Assembly: GCF_000719265.1 (NCBI RefSeq)
Contig: NZ_JOFL01000011.1
Location: 1-64,000 of the forward strand
Direction: 5' to 3'
Length of the DNA: 64,000 nt
From: Streptomyces roseoverticillatus
GTDB taxonomy: Bacteria; Actinomycetota; Actinomycetes; Streptomycetales; Streptomycetaceae
In this document: positions 48,372-57,439 of the stretch, piece by piece
How the letters are laid out: each line of letters starts with the position of its first letter
Position numbering within the stretch: the first letter of the stretch is position 1
The notes under the pieces: generated by a model
What the model was told of the DNA's origin: nothing
The model's database searches: none
What the model saw: the letters and a program-made list of their open reading frames with translations, nothing else
Position numbers and translations under genes: made by a program

Positions 48372-49660
48372 TGGCTGAACGATCCCAGGATTCCCAGGAC
48401 AGACAGCAGGACGCGGAGCAGCCTACGAAGGCGGTCGGCGTCAGCCGCCGCCGGCTGCTCGGCACGGCCGGCGCCGCGGGCGCGGCCGGGCTCGTCGCGG
48501 GCGGCGCGGCCGGGGCCTTCGCCGCCGAGACCGTCCGCAAGGACCCGGCACCGCTGGACGGCGTCGGCTCCGCGAGCAGACCCTTCCACGGCGCGCACCA
48601 GTCCGGGATCGCCGATCCCGCGCAGGCGTGCGGTCACTTCGTCGCGTTCGACCTCGCGCCCGGGGCCGACCGCAAGGCCGCCGCCGCGCTGCTGCGCCGG
48701 TGGTCGGACACGGCGGCCGACCTCACGGCCGGGAAAGCACCCAAGGGGGACGACTCCGGGGTGGCGCTCGACGCGGGTCCCTCCTCGCTGACCGTCACCT
48801 TCGGCTTCGGCCGGACGTTCTTCGACCGGACGGACCTCACCGCCAAGCGGCCCGCCGCGCTGGAGCCGCTGCCCGACTTCACCTCCGACGCGCTCGACTC
48901 CAAGCGCAGCAACGGCGACCTGTGGGTGCAGATCGGCGCCGACGACGCCCTCGTCGCCTTCCACGCGCTGCGGCTGCTCCAGCAGCAAGCCGGGAGCACC
49001 GCACGGCTGCGCTGGCAGATGAACGGCTTCAACCGGACGCCGGGCGCCACCGCCCAGCCGATGACCGGCCGGAACCTGATGGGCCAGATCGACGGCACGA
49101 ACAACCCCAAGCCGTCGGAAGCGGGCTTCCCGGCCAAGATCTACGTGCCGCAGGACCACAGCGGCGCGGACGAGTGGATGGCGGGCGGCTCGTACGCGGT
49201 GGTCCGGCGCATCCGCATGCTGCTCGACACCTGGGACCACCTCTCCCTGGAGCGCCAGGAGAAGGTGATCGGGCGCCGCAAGTCGGACGGGGCTCCGCTG
49301 TCCGGCGGCACGGAGACGACCCGGCCGGACCTCAACAAGGTCCAGCCGGACGGATCGCTGGCGATCGCCGGCGATGCGCACATCCGCGTCGCGTCGCCGG
49401 CGTCGAACCGTGGCGCGTCGATGCTGCGGCGGGCGTTCTCCTACCATGACGGCTTCCTCGACGACGGGGCTCCGGACGCGGGTCTGCTGTTCGTCGCCTG
49501 GCAGGCGGACCCGATGAAGGGGTTCGTGCCGGTGCAACGGAAGCTGGACCGCGGGGACGGCCTCTCCCGCTTCCTGCGGCACGAGGCGAGCGGCCTCTTC
49601 GCGGTGCCGGGCGGCTGCGCGCCGGGCGAATACGTGGGGCAGCGGCTGCTGGAGGGCTGA
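48371..49660 (+). CDS. Tat-exported DyP-type haem peroxidase (EfeB/DtpA-like)
   Basis: 429 aa. The twin-arginine signal SRRRLLGTAGAAG indicates export folded with haem. DyP motifs: MGQIDGTNNP (GxxDG distal Asp), the proximal His in GDAHIRVASP and the downstream distal Arg. In S. lividans the equivalent DtpA works with Sco and ECuC to mature GlxA, a copper radical oxidase needed for development. Last gene of the cluster. Confidence 0.94.
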   Translation: MAERSQDSQDRQQDAEQPTKAVGVSRRRLLGTAGAAGAAGLVAGGAAGAFAAETVRKDPAPLDGVGSASRPFHGAHQSGIADPAQACGHFVAFDLAPGADRKAAAALLRRWSDTAADLTAGKAPKGDDSGVALDAGPSSLTVTFGFGRTFFDRTDLTAKRPAALEPLPDFTSDALDSKRSNGDLWVQIGADDALVAFHALRLLQQQAGSTARLRWQMNGFNRTPGATAQPMTGRNLMGQIDGTNNPKPSEAGFPAKIYVPQDHSGADEWMAGGSYAVVRRIRMLLDTWDHLSLERQEKVIGRRKSDGAPLSGGTETTRPDLNKVQPDGSLAIAGDAHIRVASPASNRGASMLRRAFSYHDGFLDDGAPDAGLLFVAWQADPMKGFVPVQRKLDRGDGLSRFLRHEASGLFAVPGGCAPGEYVGQRLLEG

Positions 49661-49682
49661 CGGCCCGGCCCCGGACGCTCGG

Positions 49683-49688
49683 TATCGT
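49683..49688 (+). promoter_or_regulatory. likely -10 element of pheA
   Basis: TATCGT fits TANNNT, about 39 bp before the start codon; no clear -35. Confidence 0.4.
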
Positions 49689-49721
49689 GGCGAGACACCG
49701 GACGATCGAGGAGCCAGCGTG

Positions 49722-50657
49722 ATGTCGGCCAGCCGCTACACCTATCTCGGCCCCGAGGGCACGTTCACCGAGGCCGCCCTGCGGACGCTGCCGGAGGCGG
49801 CGACGCGGGAGCTGGTGCCGATGGTGTCCGTGCCCGCGGCGCTGGACGCCGTGCGCAGCGGCGAGGCGGCGGCCGCCCTCGTGCCGATCGAGAACTCGGT
49901 GGAGGGCGGTGTCACCGCCACCCTCGACCAGCTCACGACGGGCTCCCCGCTGATGATCTATCGCGAGGTGCTGCTGCAGATCACGTTCGCGCTGCTCGTG
50001 CGGCCGGGGACGCGGCTGTCGGACATCAAGACCGTGACCGGCCACCCCGTGGCGCAGCCGCAGGTGCGCAAGTGGCTCGCCGCACACCTGCCGGACGCGC
50101 TGTGGGAGTCGGCGGCCTCGAACGCGGACGGCGCGCGCCTGGTGCAGGAGGGGCGCTTCGACGCGGCCTTCGCGGGGGAGTTCGCGGCGGCGACGTACGG
50201 TCTGGAGCCGCTGGTCACCGACATCCACGACGCGCAGAACGCGCAGACCCGCTTCGTGCTGGTGGGCCGCCCGGCCCGGCCGGCGGCGCGGACGGGCGCG
50301 GACAAGACGTCGGTCGTGGTGTGGTTGCGCGAGGACCACCCGGGCGCCCTGCTGGAGCTGCTGCAGGAGTTCGCGACGCGGGGGGTGAACCTGATGCTCA
50401 TCCAGTCGCGGCCGACGGGCGAGGGCATCGGCAATTACTGCTTCGCGATCGACGCGGAGGGGCACATTGCCGACCGGCGCGTCGGCGAGGCGCTGATGGG
50501 CCTGCACCGGATCTGCCCGCAGGTGCGGTTCCTCGGCTCCTATCCCCGCGCGGACGCGACTCCGGCGGAGGTGGGTCCCACGCGCTACGGCACCTCGGAC
50601 GAAGAGTTCGTCACGGCGGCGGACTGGCTGGCGCGCTGCCAGGACGGGCGCGCCTGA
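49722..50657 (+). CDS. pheA: prephenate dehydratase
   Basis: 311 aa. The PDT domain (about 5-185) begins YTYLGPEGTFTEAAL and includes VPIENSVEGGV and NAQTRFVLVG (the catalytic Thr-Arg-Phe). The C-terminal ACT domain (about 200-280) has the Phe-binding ESRP-type sequence as IQSRPTGEGIGNYCF. Converts prephenate to phenylpyruvate; the ACT domain allows feedback by phenylalanine. ATG 49722 lies eight bases after GAGGAG; a GTG one codon earlier is possible. Confidence 0.95.
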   Translation: MSASRYTYLGPEGTFTEAALRTLPEAATRELVPMVSVPAALDAVRSGEAAAALVPIENSVEGGVTATLDQLTTGSPLMIYREVLLQITFALLVRPGTRLSDIKTVTGHPVAQPQVRKWLAAHLPDALWESAASNADGARLVQEGRFDAAFAGEFAAATYGLEPLVTDIHDAQNAQTRFVLVGRPARPAARTGADKTSVVVWLREDHPGALLELLQEFATRGVNLMLIQSRPTGEGIGNYCFAIDAEGHIADRRVGEALMGLHRICPQVRFLGSYPRADATPAEVGPTRYGTSDEEFVTAADWLARCQDGRA

Positions 50658-51300
50658 GGCGATCGGGGCTTCGTTGTCCACGCGTCGACGGTAGCCGTCG
50701 GCGCCGACATCCCCAGAGTTATCCACAGGGGGTTCTCGACCTGGGGATAAGTCGACAGAGCGAGACGGGGCGGCGGCTCCGTGAATCGGTCAAGGTCGAC
50801 AAATCGCTCTAGCCACAGGGGCGTCATCCACAGCACCTAGGTCCACCCGATCGGGCTGCACCCTCACCATTCGTCAGCGGAATGTCTGCGAATAACCCTT
50901 TGGGGCGAGGCGATACCACCCGAATGAGTGGCCGAGCGAGGTTTGACCAAGGAATACACGGCGCGGAACAGAAGCGGACGGAACGTTCGATTCCGGCGTC
51001 CACAGATTTCACGCACAGCCTGTGGACAAAGAAAGCGGAGGGATACCCTCCTGTGGACAAGAAGTGCGCCAACTCCGGCCGCCCGCAAGCCGATCAGCGG
51101 CCGGCGGCGCCGCTATGACCACTTTTCAGCAAAAGCGCACCCATTCTCATCGCCACGCCCCCAGGAACGCTTTCCGGTGCTTCACGATCACCCGGGCTGC
51201 TGATTATGCACAGCCTTTTCTGATCGCCCAAAATAGGGCAAATCACCACCAAGAGGAATATGCCGTCGAGTGATCGCGTGCGCAACGGTAGCCTGGAGGG
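50658..51300. other. 643-bp intergenic with DnaA boxes
   Basis: No convincing gene, and lower G+C than its flanks. Contains two perfect TTGTCCACA boxes (minus, 51021-51029 and 51052-51060; 31 bp apart), TTATCCACA (50719-50727), TTGTCCACG (50674-50682) and near-matches at 50824-50832 and 50996-51004. The serS -10 TAGCCT is at 51289-51294. Confidence 0.75.
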
Positions 51301-52578
51301 GTGATTGACCTTCGCCTGCTTCGTGAGGACCCCGACCGTGTGCGCGCCTCCCAGCGCGCCCGTGGAGAGGACGTCGACGTCGTCGACGCACTTCTCTCCG
51401 CCGACGAACGGCGCAGGTCGTCCAGCGTCCGCTTCGATGAACTCCGCTCCGAGCAGAAGGCGCTCGGCAAGCTCATCCCGAAGGCCTCCGGCGACGAGAA
51501 GGCCGCGCTGCTGAAGAAGGCCGGCGAGCTGTCCGCCGCCGTGAAGGCCGCCGACGCCGAGCAGGACGAGGCCGCCGCCGAGGCGCAGCGCCTGCTGCTG
51601 CAGATCGGCAATCTGGTCCACCCCGACGTGCCGCGCGGCGGCGAGGACGACTTCGTCGTCCTGGACACCGTCGGCACCCCGCGCGACTTCGCCGCCGAGG
51701 GCTTCGAGCCCAAGGACCACCTGGAGCTCGGCCAGCTGCTCGGCGCGATCGACGTCGAGCGCGGCGCCAAGGTCTCCGGCTCGCGCTTCTACTACCTGAC
51801 GGGTGTCGGCGCGCTGCTGGAGCTCGCGCTCGTCAACGCCGCCATCGCCCAGGCCACGGCCGCCGGCTTCACCCCGATGCTGACGCCCGCGCTGGTCAAG
51901 CCGCGCGCCATGGAGGGCACGGGCTTCCTCGGCCAGGCCGCCCAGGACGTCTACCACCTGGAGAAGGACGACTTCTATCTGGTGGGCACGTCCGAGGTGC
52001 CGCTCGCGGCGTACCACATGGACGAGATCCTCGACGCCGACCAGCTGCCGCTGCGCTACGCCGGCTTCTCGCCGTGCTTCCGCCGCGAGGCCGGCACGTA
52101 CGGCAAGGACACCCGCGGCATCTTCCGCGTCCACCAGTTCGACAAGGTCGAGATGTTCTCGTACGTCGCGCCGGAGGACGCCGAGGCCGAGCACGCGCGT
52201 CTGCTGGAGTGGGAGAAGCAGTGGCTGAACAGCCTGGAGCTGCCCTACCAGGTGATCGACGTCGCCACGGGTGACCTGGGCGCCTCCGCCTCCCGCAAGT
52301 TCGACTGCGAGGCGTGGATCCCCACCCAGGGCAAGTACCGCGAGCTCACCTCGACCTCCAACTGCGACGAGTTCCAGTCGCGCCGGCTGTCCGTCCGGCT
52401 GCGCGACGGCAAGACCGTCAAGCCGCTGGCGACGCTCAACGGCACGCTGTGCGCGGTGCCGCGCACGATCGTGGCGCTGCTGGAGAACCACCAGCAGGCC
52501 GACGGCTCGGTGCGCGTGCCCGAGGTGCTCCGTCCGTACCTGGGCGGGCGCGAGGTGCTGGAGCCGGTCGCCAAGTGA
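51301..52578 (+). CDS. serS: seryl-tRNA synthetase
   Basis: 425 aa. N-terminal helical arm for the long variable arm of tRNA-Ser (about 30-105), then a class II catalytic core: motif 2 [20 protein letters not shown] and motif 3 [18 protein letters not shown]. Charges tRNA-Ser with serine; two tRNA-Ser genes are in this window. GTG at 51301 follows TAGCCT by six bases, so the mRNA may be leaderless. Confidence 0.97.
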   Translation: MIDLRLLREDPDRVRASQRARGEDVDVVDALLSADERRRSSSVRFDELRSEQKALGKLIPKASGDEKAALLKKAGELSAAVKAADAEQDEAAAEAQRLLLQIGNLVHPDVPRGGEDDFVVLDTVGTPRDFAAEGFEPKDHLELGQLLGAIDVERGAKVSGSRFYYLTGVGALLELALVNAAIAQATAAGFTPMLTPALVKPRAMEGTGFLGQAAQDVYHLEKDDFYLVGTSEVPLAAYHMDEILDADQLPLRYAGFSPCFRREAGTYGKDTRGIFRVHQFDKVEMFSYVAPEDAEAEHARLLEWEKQWLNSLELPYQVIDVATGDLGASASRKFDCEAWIPTQGKYRELTSTSNCDEFQSRRLSVRLRDGKTVKPLATLNGTLCAVPRTIVALLENHQQADGSVRVPEVLRPYLGGREVLEPVAK

Positions 52579-53390
52579 ACCCCGCTGCGGCCGTCCTGCC
52601 GTACCGTCTCGTCGCGACCGACCTCGACGGCACCCTGCTGCGCTCCGACGAGAGCGTCTCGGAGCGCACCCGGGCCGCCCTGAAGCTGGCCACGCAGGCG
52701 GGTGCCGCGCACATCGTCGTGACCGGGCGGGCCGTCCCGTGGACGCGGCACATCCTGCAGGAGCTGGACTACCAGGGCCTGGCGGTGTGCGCCCAGGGCG
52801 CGCAGGTCTACCACGCGGGTGAGCACCGGCTGCTGACGTCGGTGACGCTGGACCGGCGGATCGCCGGGCTGGCCGTCGCCAAGATCGAGGCCGAGACCGG
52901 CCCGCTGCACCTCGCCGCGGGCCGCGACGGCCTCGACGGCGAGGTGCTGGTCACCCCGGGCTACCGCGTCCAGGAGGGCCCGCTCCCGGCCGTCGTGACC
53001 CACGACCGGGACGAGCTCCTGGCCGAGCCCCTCAACAAGCTCTACCTGCAGCACCCCGGGCTCGGCGACGACGCCCTGGCCGCAGCCGCCCGCGCGGCCG
53101 CGGGCGACCTGGTCGGGGTGACGATGGCGGGCGAGGGCGTCGTGGAGCTGCTGCCGCTGGGCCTGAGCAAGGCCACCGGGCTGTCCCTGGCCGCGCGCCG
53201 GCTCGGGATGAAGGCCGCCGAGACGATCGCCTTCGGCGACATGCCCAACGACATACCGATGTTCGGCTGGGCGGCGCACGGCGTGGCGATGGCCAACGCC
53301 CACCAAGAGCTGCGGGCCGTCGCCGACGAGGTCACCGGTTCGAACGAGGACGACGGGATCGCCGCGGTCCTGGAGCGTCTGTACGGCTGA
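52575..53390 (+). CDS. HAD-superfamily Cof-type phosphatase
   Basis: 271 aa. Motif [11 protein letters not shown], motif II VVTGRA, the conserved Lys in LSKATGL and motif [14 protein letters not shown]; a C2 cap lies between them. Likely hydrolyses a sugar or cofactor phosphate; true substrate unknown. GTG overlaps the serS stop (GTGA), a pairing common in streptomycetes. Its 3' end overlaps the convergent rhomboid-like gene by 59 bp. Confidence 0.93.
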   Translation: MNPAAAVLPYRLVATDLDGTLLRSDESVSERTRAALKLATQAGAAHIVVTGRAVPWTRHILQELDYQGLAVCAQGAQVYHAGEHRLLTSVTLDRRIAGLAVAKIEAETGPLHLAAGRDGLDGEVLVTPGYRVQEGPLPAVVTHDRDELLAEPLNKLYLQHPGLGDDALAAAARAAAGDLVGVTMAGEGVVELLPLGLSKATGLSLAARRLGMKAAETIAFGDMPNDIPMFGWAAHGVAMANAHQELRAVADEVTGSNEDDGIAAVLERLYG

Positions 53391-54153
53391 GACCGCTCCG
53401 GCCCGCCCGGCCGGAGCCGCGTCCGACGACAACTGCCGCCCGCCGCAGGGCTCCGGGAACGCTCCCGAAGTCCCACGGCGGGCGGCCGTGCGTGAACTGC
53501 CGGCAGCCCAGCCCGATCGCCGCGGCAATCGCGTGCCCCACGTCGGTGAAGGTGCCTCCCGTGACCAGCGGGACGGCGAAGAACAGCACCACACCGGCGA
53601 GGTAGACCCACCGACACGGCCGCGGCATCCGGTACGTGAGGATCCCGGCGGCCGCCGCGAGCCCGTACGAGACGCCAATGTCGACCACTCTCTTCATCGA
53701 CCGCGGCAGTGAGTGGTCCTCTATGGACAGCAGCACGATCTCCTGGCTGATGAGAGTGGCCGCGATGTGCGCGAAGCCCACGGTGAACAGCCAGCGGGCG
53801 GTGCCGATCCAGCGCTCGACGTTCGCGTGCAGCAGCTGGAAGAGCGCCGCGTAGAGCAGGAACGACGAGGGGTTCTCGATCCAGAAGCCGCTGATCAGGA
53901 GCGACTGCAGCGGGTGCTTGGTGAGCTGGTGGATGTTGCTGCTGTTGCGGTGCAGCAGGAACGTCTCCAGGTCCTGGCTGGCCGCGGCGATCACGAGGCT
54001 GGTGATGCCGATGACGAGCAGCCAGATGTGCGTCCCGGGCGAGGAGGCGATCCAGGAGCGCACCCCGGACCGCGCGAGGGACGCGGCCCGGACGGCGGCG
54101 GCCGGCCACCGGCCGGGCGCACCGGAGCCGCGGCGCTCGTCCCGTCCACGCAC
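53332..54153 (-). CDS. rhomboid-like membrane protein
   Basis: 273 aa, about six TM helices. A GVSYG motif (G-x-S-x-G) in one helix and TDVGHAIAAAIGLG in a later one provide the Ser-His pair of rhomboid-type intramembrane proteases. The start HANVERWIGTARWLF resembles the rhomboid L1 region. GTG at 54153 lies six bases after TACCGT (minus), i.e. probably leaderless. The last 20 residues are antisense to the HAD gene and Arg-rich. Confidence 0.83.
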   Translation of the reverse strand: MRGRDERRGSGAPGRWPAAAVRAASLARSGVRSWIASSPGTHIWLLVIGITSLVIAAASQDLETFLLHRNSSNIHQLTKHPLQSLLISGFWIENPSSFLLYAALFQLLHANVERWIGTARWLFTVGFAHIAATLISQEIVLLSIEDHSLPRSMKRVVDIGVSYGLAAAAGILTYRMPRPCRWVYLAGVVLFFAVPLVTGGTFTDVGHAIAAAIGLGCRQFTHGRPPWDFGSVPGALRRAAVVVGRGSGRAGRSGLSRTDAPGPRRSRRPRSNR

Positions 54154-54202
54154 CCCTCGACGGTAGCCGCCCGGTCCCGGGGCCGCCCTCGGAAACGAGT
54201 TG

Positions 54203-54208
54203 TAGGAT
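54203..54208 (+). promoter_or_regulatory. likely -10 element of the GntR gene
   Basis: TAGGAT in the 107-bp divergent region; no matching -35 recognised. Confidence 0.4.
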
Positions 54209-54260
54209 GACTGGGCAATCGGGTGAATCATGCGCGGCCTAGGCCGGGACCGGAGGACGA

Positions 54261-54971
54261 ATGGCACTGCGGGCAGCGGGACGGCAGTCCCTCGTGGACA
54301 CCGTCGTGGAACAGTTGCGCGCCCAGGTCGCGGCCGGCGAGTGGAAGATCGGCAGCCGCATCCCGACCGAGCACGCACTCGCCGAACAGCTCCAGGTCGG
54401 CCGCAACACGGTCCGCGAAGCCGTCCGCGTCCTCGTGCACGCCGGAATGCTGCGCTCGCGGCAGGGCGAGGGCACTTTCGTGGTCTCCATGGCCGACCCG
54501 GCCGAGATCATGCGCGGCGTGCAGCGCGCGGGAGTGCGCGACGTGCTGGAGCTGCGCATCGCGCTGGAGGCCGAGGCCGCGCGGCTCGCGGCCCTGCGCC
54601 ACGAGCCCGCCGACCTCGCCCGGATGAAGGCCGCCCTGGACGCCCAGACCGCGTTCGAGGACCCCGAGGGCCAGCCCGACTCCGGAAACCTGGAGCTCTA
54701 CGCCGATCACGACGTCGAGTTCCACCGCGCGGTCGTGGAGGCCGCGCACAACAGCGCGCTGACCGCGACCTACGCCTGGTTCAGCAGCTCCGTCCGCGAG
54801 GCGCTGGTCACCGCGCTCGGCGACCGCGACATGCCGCGCATCATCCACGGCGACCACCACGCCCTCATGGACGCCATCGCCTCCGGCGATCCCGAGGCCG
54901 CCTCGCGGGCCGCCAGGGCCCTCCTGGAGCGCCCGAAAGAGGCCGTGGAGAGCCTCCTCGCCGAGAGCTGA
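54261..54971 (+). CDS. GntR-family regulator with FCD domain
   Basis: 236 aa. The N-terminal winged helix (about 8-75) has IGSRIPTEHALAEQLQVGRNTVREAVRVLV, typical of the FadR subfamily. The C-terminal FCD domain (about 92-225) contains metal/ligand residues in YADHDVEFHRAVVEAAHN and GDHHALMDAIASGD (Asp and His cluster). ATG behind GGAGGA. Upstream of a CynX-like MFS gene on the same strand, its probable target. Confidence 0.92.
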   Translation: MALRAAGRQSLVDTVVEQLRAQVAAGEWKIGSRIPTEHALAEQLQVGRNTVREAVRVLVHAGMLRSRQGEGTFVVSMADPAEIMRGVQRAGVRDVLELRIALEAEAARLAALRHEPADLARMKAALDAQTAFEDPEGQPDSGNLELYADHDVEFHRAVVEAAHNSALTATYAWFSSSVREALVTALGDRDMPRIIHGDHHALMDAIASGDPEAASRAARALLERPKEAVESLLAES

Positions 54972-55021
54972 CCTCCGCTTCACCCCTTAAGCCCCGTCGC
55001 ACGTCCCTGGAAAGGCACCCC

Positions 55022-56320
55022 ATGTCGGAAACGAGGCCGGACACACTCGACCCCCTGATACCGGGCACACGCGGCCCCCTGATCGACGCGGAAGAGGACC
55101 TCGCTCCCGCGCCGGCCGTGGCCGCCGCCCGCCGCACCCTGCGCGCCCACCCGGCGCTCCTCATGACGGGCATCGTCCTCGCCTCGCTCAACATGCGGGC
55201 CGCCCTCGCCGGAGTCTCGCCCCTGATGGGCGAGATCGGTGACCACTTCCACCTGGCGGCGGCAGCGAGCAGCCTGGTCACCACCATCCCGCTGATCTTC
55301 ATGGGCCTGGGCTCGATCGTCGCGCCGAAGCTCGCCCGCCGCTGGGGCACGGAGGCCGTCCTGTGCGGCGCCCTCCTGCTGCTGTGCGGCGGCATCCTGC
55401 TGCGCGTCGCGCCCCCGGTCGTGGCCCTGTTCGCCGGCTGCGCGCTCGTCGGCACGGCCATCGCCCTGCTCAACGTCCTGATGCCCGGCCTCGTGAAGCG
55501 GGACTTCCCGGACCGTGCCGCGAGCATGACCGCGCTGTACTCGACGACGCTGATCCTCGGCGCCACCGGTTCGGCCGCCCTGTCCGTGCCGCTGGAGGAC
55601 GCCCTGGGCGGCTGGCGGGGCTCCCTGGCCTCCTGGGCCCTGCTCGCCGCCGTGGCGGCCGTCGTCTGGGTCCCGCAGGCCGTCATCGCGCGCCGCGGCA
55701 CCCGGCACGGCCGGGCCGCCGCCACCTCCGTGCAGCAGGCGCAGAGCGGGCCGAAGCTGACCCGGTCGCCCATCGCCTGGCAGGTCACGCTGCTGATGGG
55801 CACCCAGTCGCTGGTCGCGTACGTGTGCATCGCCTGGATGCCGACCGTTTTCACCGACCACGGCATGAGCAAGAGCGAGGCCGGCATGGTCTACGCCTTC
55901 TACACGCTGGTGCAGATGGCCGGTTCGTTCGTGGTGCCCATGGTCGCCGGGCGGCTGCGCGACCAGCGGGCGCTCGGCGCCGGCGTCGTCGTCCTCATGG
56001 CCGCCGGTGTGACCGGTCTGCTCACCGCCCCCGTGGAGGGCGCATGGGTCTGGGCGACGCTGATGGGCGTGGCGCAGGGCGGTCTGCTGGGCCTCGCCCT
56101 GACACTGATGGTGCTGCGCACGTGGGACGCCCACACGGCGTCCCGGCTGTCGGGCATGGCGCAGACGTGGGGCTATCTGCTGGCCTCCGTCGGCCCGTTC
56201 GCGATCGGTGCGGTCCACCAGGCGACGGACAGCTGGACGCTTCCGATCGCCCTGCTGCTCGTCGCCTGTGCGGCGCTGCTGCTTCTCGCGATGGGCGCCG
56301 GGCGCGATCGGAAGATCTGA
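55022..56320 (+). CDS. CynX/NimT-family MFS transporter
   Basis: 432 aa, 12 TM helices after a 40-residue cytoplasmic tail. LASLNMRAALAGVSPLMGEI in TM1 and the pattern of small residues resemble cyanate/2-nitroimidazole exporters (CynX family). ATG at 55022 with GGAAAGG upstream, 50 bp after the GntR stop. Substrate unknown; expression is likely controlled by the adjacent GntR protein. Confidence 0.9.
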   Translation: MSETRPDTLDPLIPGTRGPLIDAEEDLAPAPAVAAARRTLRAHPALLMTGIVLASLNMRAALAGVSPLMGEIGDHFHLAAAASSLVTTIPLIFMGLGSIVAPKLARRWGTEAVLCGALLLLCGGILLRVAPPVVALFAGCALVGTAIALLNVLMPGLVKRDFPDRAASMTALYSTTLILGATGSAALSVPLEDALGGWRGSLASWALLAAVAAVVWVPQAVIARRGTRHGRAAATSVQQAQSGPKLTRSPIAWQVTLLMGTQSLVAYVCIAWMPTVFTDHGMSKSEAGMVYAFYTLVQMAGSFVVPMVAGRLRDQRALGAGVVVLMAAGVTGLLTAPVEGAWVWATLMGVAQGGLLGLALTLMVLRTWDAHTASRLSGMAQTWGYLLASVGPFAIGAVHQATDSWTLPIALLLVACAALLLLAMGAGRDRKI

Positions 56321-56382
56321 GACGTTGGGTGGGCAGGAGGCCCTCCGGGGCCTCCCCACCCGTCGTGAGGAGACCGCTGCCC

Positions 56383-57330
56383 ATGCACGCCGCTCACCGC
56401 ATCGCCATTCCGGCCGAACTCGTCGGCTTCCACGAGAACTACGACGGGGAGGAGGGCCGCTCCTGGATCGCCGCGCTGCCGGAGTTGGCCGGCCGGTTCC
56501 TCGACCGCTGGGGCCTGCGGCTCGACGGGCCCGCCTCGCACGGCATGGTCGCGCTCGTCCTGCCCGTGCTGCGCGAGGACGGCACCCCGGCGGCGCTCAA
56601 GCTCCAGCCCGTCACCGACGAGAGCGTCGGTGAGCCGGCGGCGCTGCGGGCCTGGGGCGGCGACGGGGCGGTCGCGCTCCTCGACCACGACGAGGCGACC
56701 GGCACGATGCTGCTGGAGCGGTTGGACGCAAACCGTTCACTCTTGTCCATACGCGATGCCGAGGCGTCGCTGCAGACGCTCTCCGAGCTGCTGGCCCGGC
56801 TGCTGACGGCTCCCGTGCCCGCGGGGCTGCGGTCCCTCGCGGACGTCGCGGGGGCCATGCTCAAGGACGTGCCCGCGGCCCTGCCGGAGCTGCGGGACGC
56901 CTCGGAGCGCCGGCTGGTCGAGACGTGCGCCGCGGCCGTACGGGAAGTCATCGACGAGCCCGGTCACCAGCTGCTGCACTGGGACCTCCACTACGACAAC
57001 GTCCTCGCTCCCGTGCCGGGCTCCGCCCGCGAGCCGTGGCTCGCCATCGACCCCAAGCCGCTGGTGGGCGACGCCGGTTTCGAACTACTGCCCGCGCTGC
57101 ACGACCGGTGGGACGACATCACCGCGACCGGGGACGTGGAACGGGCCGTGCTGCGCCGCTTCGACCTCATGACCGAGGTGCTGGGCCTGGACCGGCAGCG
57201 GGCGGCCCGCTGGACGCTGGGCAGGGTGCTGCAGAACGCCCTGTGGGACGTCGAGGACGGCGAGGACGCGCTCGCGCCCGAGCAAGTGGAGATCGCCCGG
57301 GCGCTGCAGCGGTGTGTCATACGGGGATGA
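56383..57330 (+). CDS. aminoglycoside/hydroxyurea phosphotransferase family protein (APH(6)-like)
   Basis: 315 aa, kinase-like fold. Catalytic loop HWDLHYDNVL (H-x-D-x4-N) and metal-binding IDPKPLVGD, the signature of the APH(6)/hydroxyurea phosphotransferase group. ALKLQPV holds the ATP-binding Lys. Such genes are widespread in Streptomyces and need not confer resistance. ATG at 56383 with GAGGAGA about ten bases upstream. Confidence 0.88.
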   Translation: MHAAHRIAIPAELVGFHENYDGEEGRSWIAALPELAGRFLDRWGLRLDGPASHGMVALVLPVLREDGTPAALKLQPVTDESVGEPAALRAWGGDGAVALLDHDEATGTMLLERLDANRSLLSIRDAEASLQTLSELLARLLTAPVPAGLRSLADVAGAMLKDVPAALPELRDASERRLVETCAAAVREVIDEPGHQLLHWDLHYDNVLAPVPGSAREPWLAIDPKPLVGDAGFELLPALHDRWDDITATGDVERAVLRRFDLMTEVLGLDRQRAARWTLGRVLQNALWDVEDGEDALAPEQVEIARALQRCVIRG

Positions 57331-57350
57331 GACCCACGGAGTGGGCCTCA
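57328..57350 (+). terminator. hairpin overlapping the APH stop codon
   Basis: TGAGACCCAC-GGA-GTGGGCCTCA with one mismatch; begins with the stop codon itself. Confidence 0.6.
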
Positions 57351-57353
57351 CGG

Positions 57354-57439
57354 AACGAGCCTCGCGGGGTTCAACGAGCCTCGCGGGGTTCACGGAATGA
57401 GGTTCACTCCTCCCCGATTGAGGCTCACTCCTCCCCGGC
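57354..57439. repeat. two sets of tandem duplications between convergent genes
   Basis: AACGAGCCTCGCGGGGTTC is tandemly duplicated without change (57354-57372, 57373-57391). A 21-bp unit follows twice (57398-57418, 57419-57439); the second copy contains the last codons and TGA of the ABC permease, so its Glu-Glu-stop end is duplicated. Confidence 0.93.

Noticed and set aside
54230..55021. N-terminal extension of the CynX-like transporter by about 260 codons
   Set aside because: It overlaps the GntR gene in another frame and is Arg/Pro-rich noise; ATG 55022 has a proper RBS.
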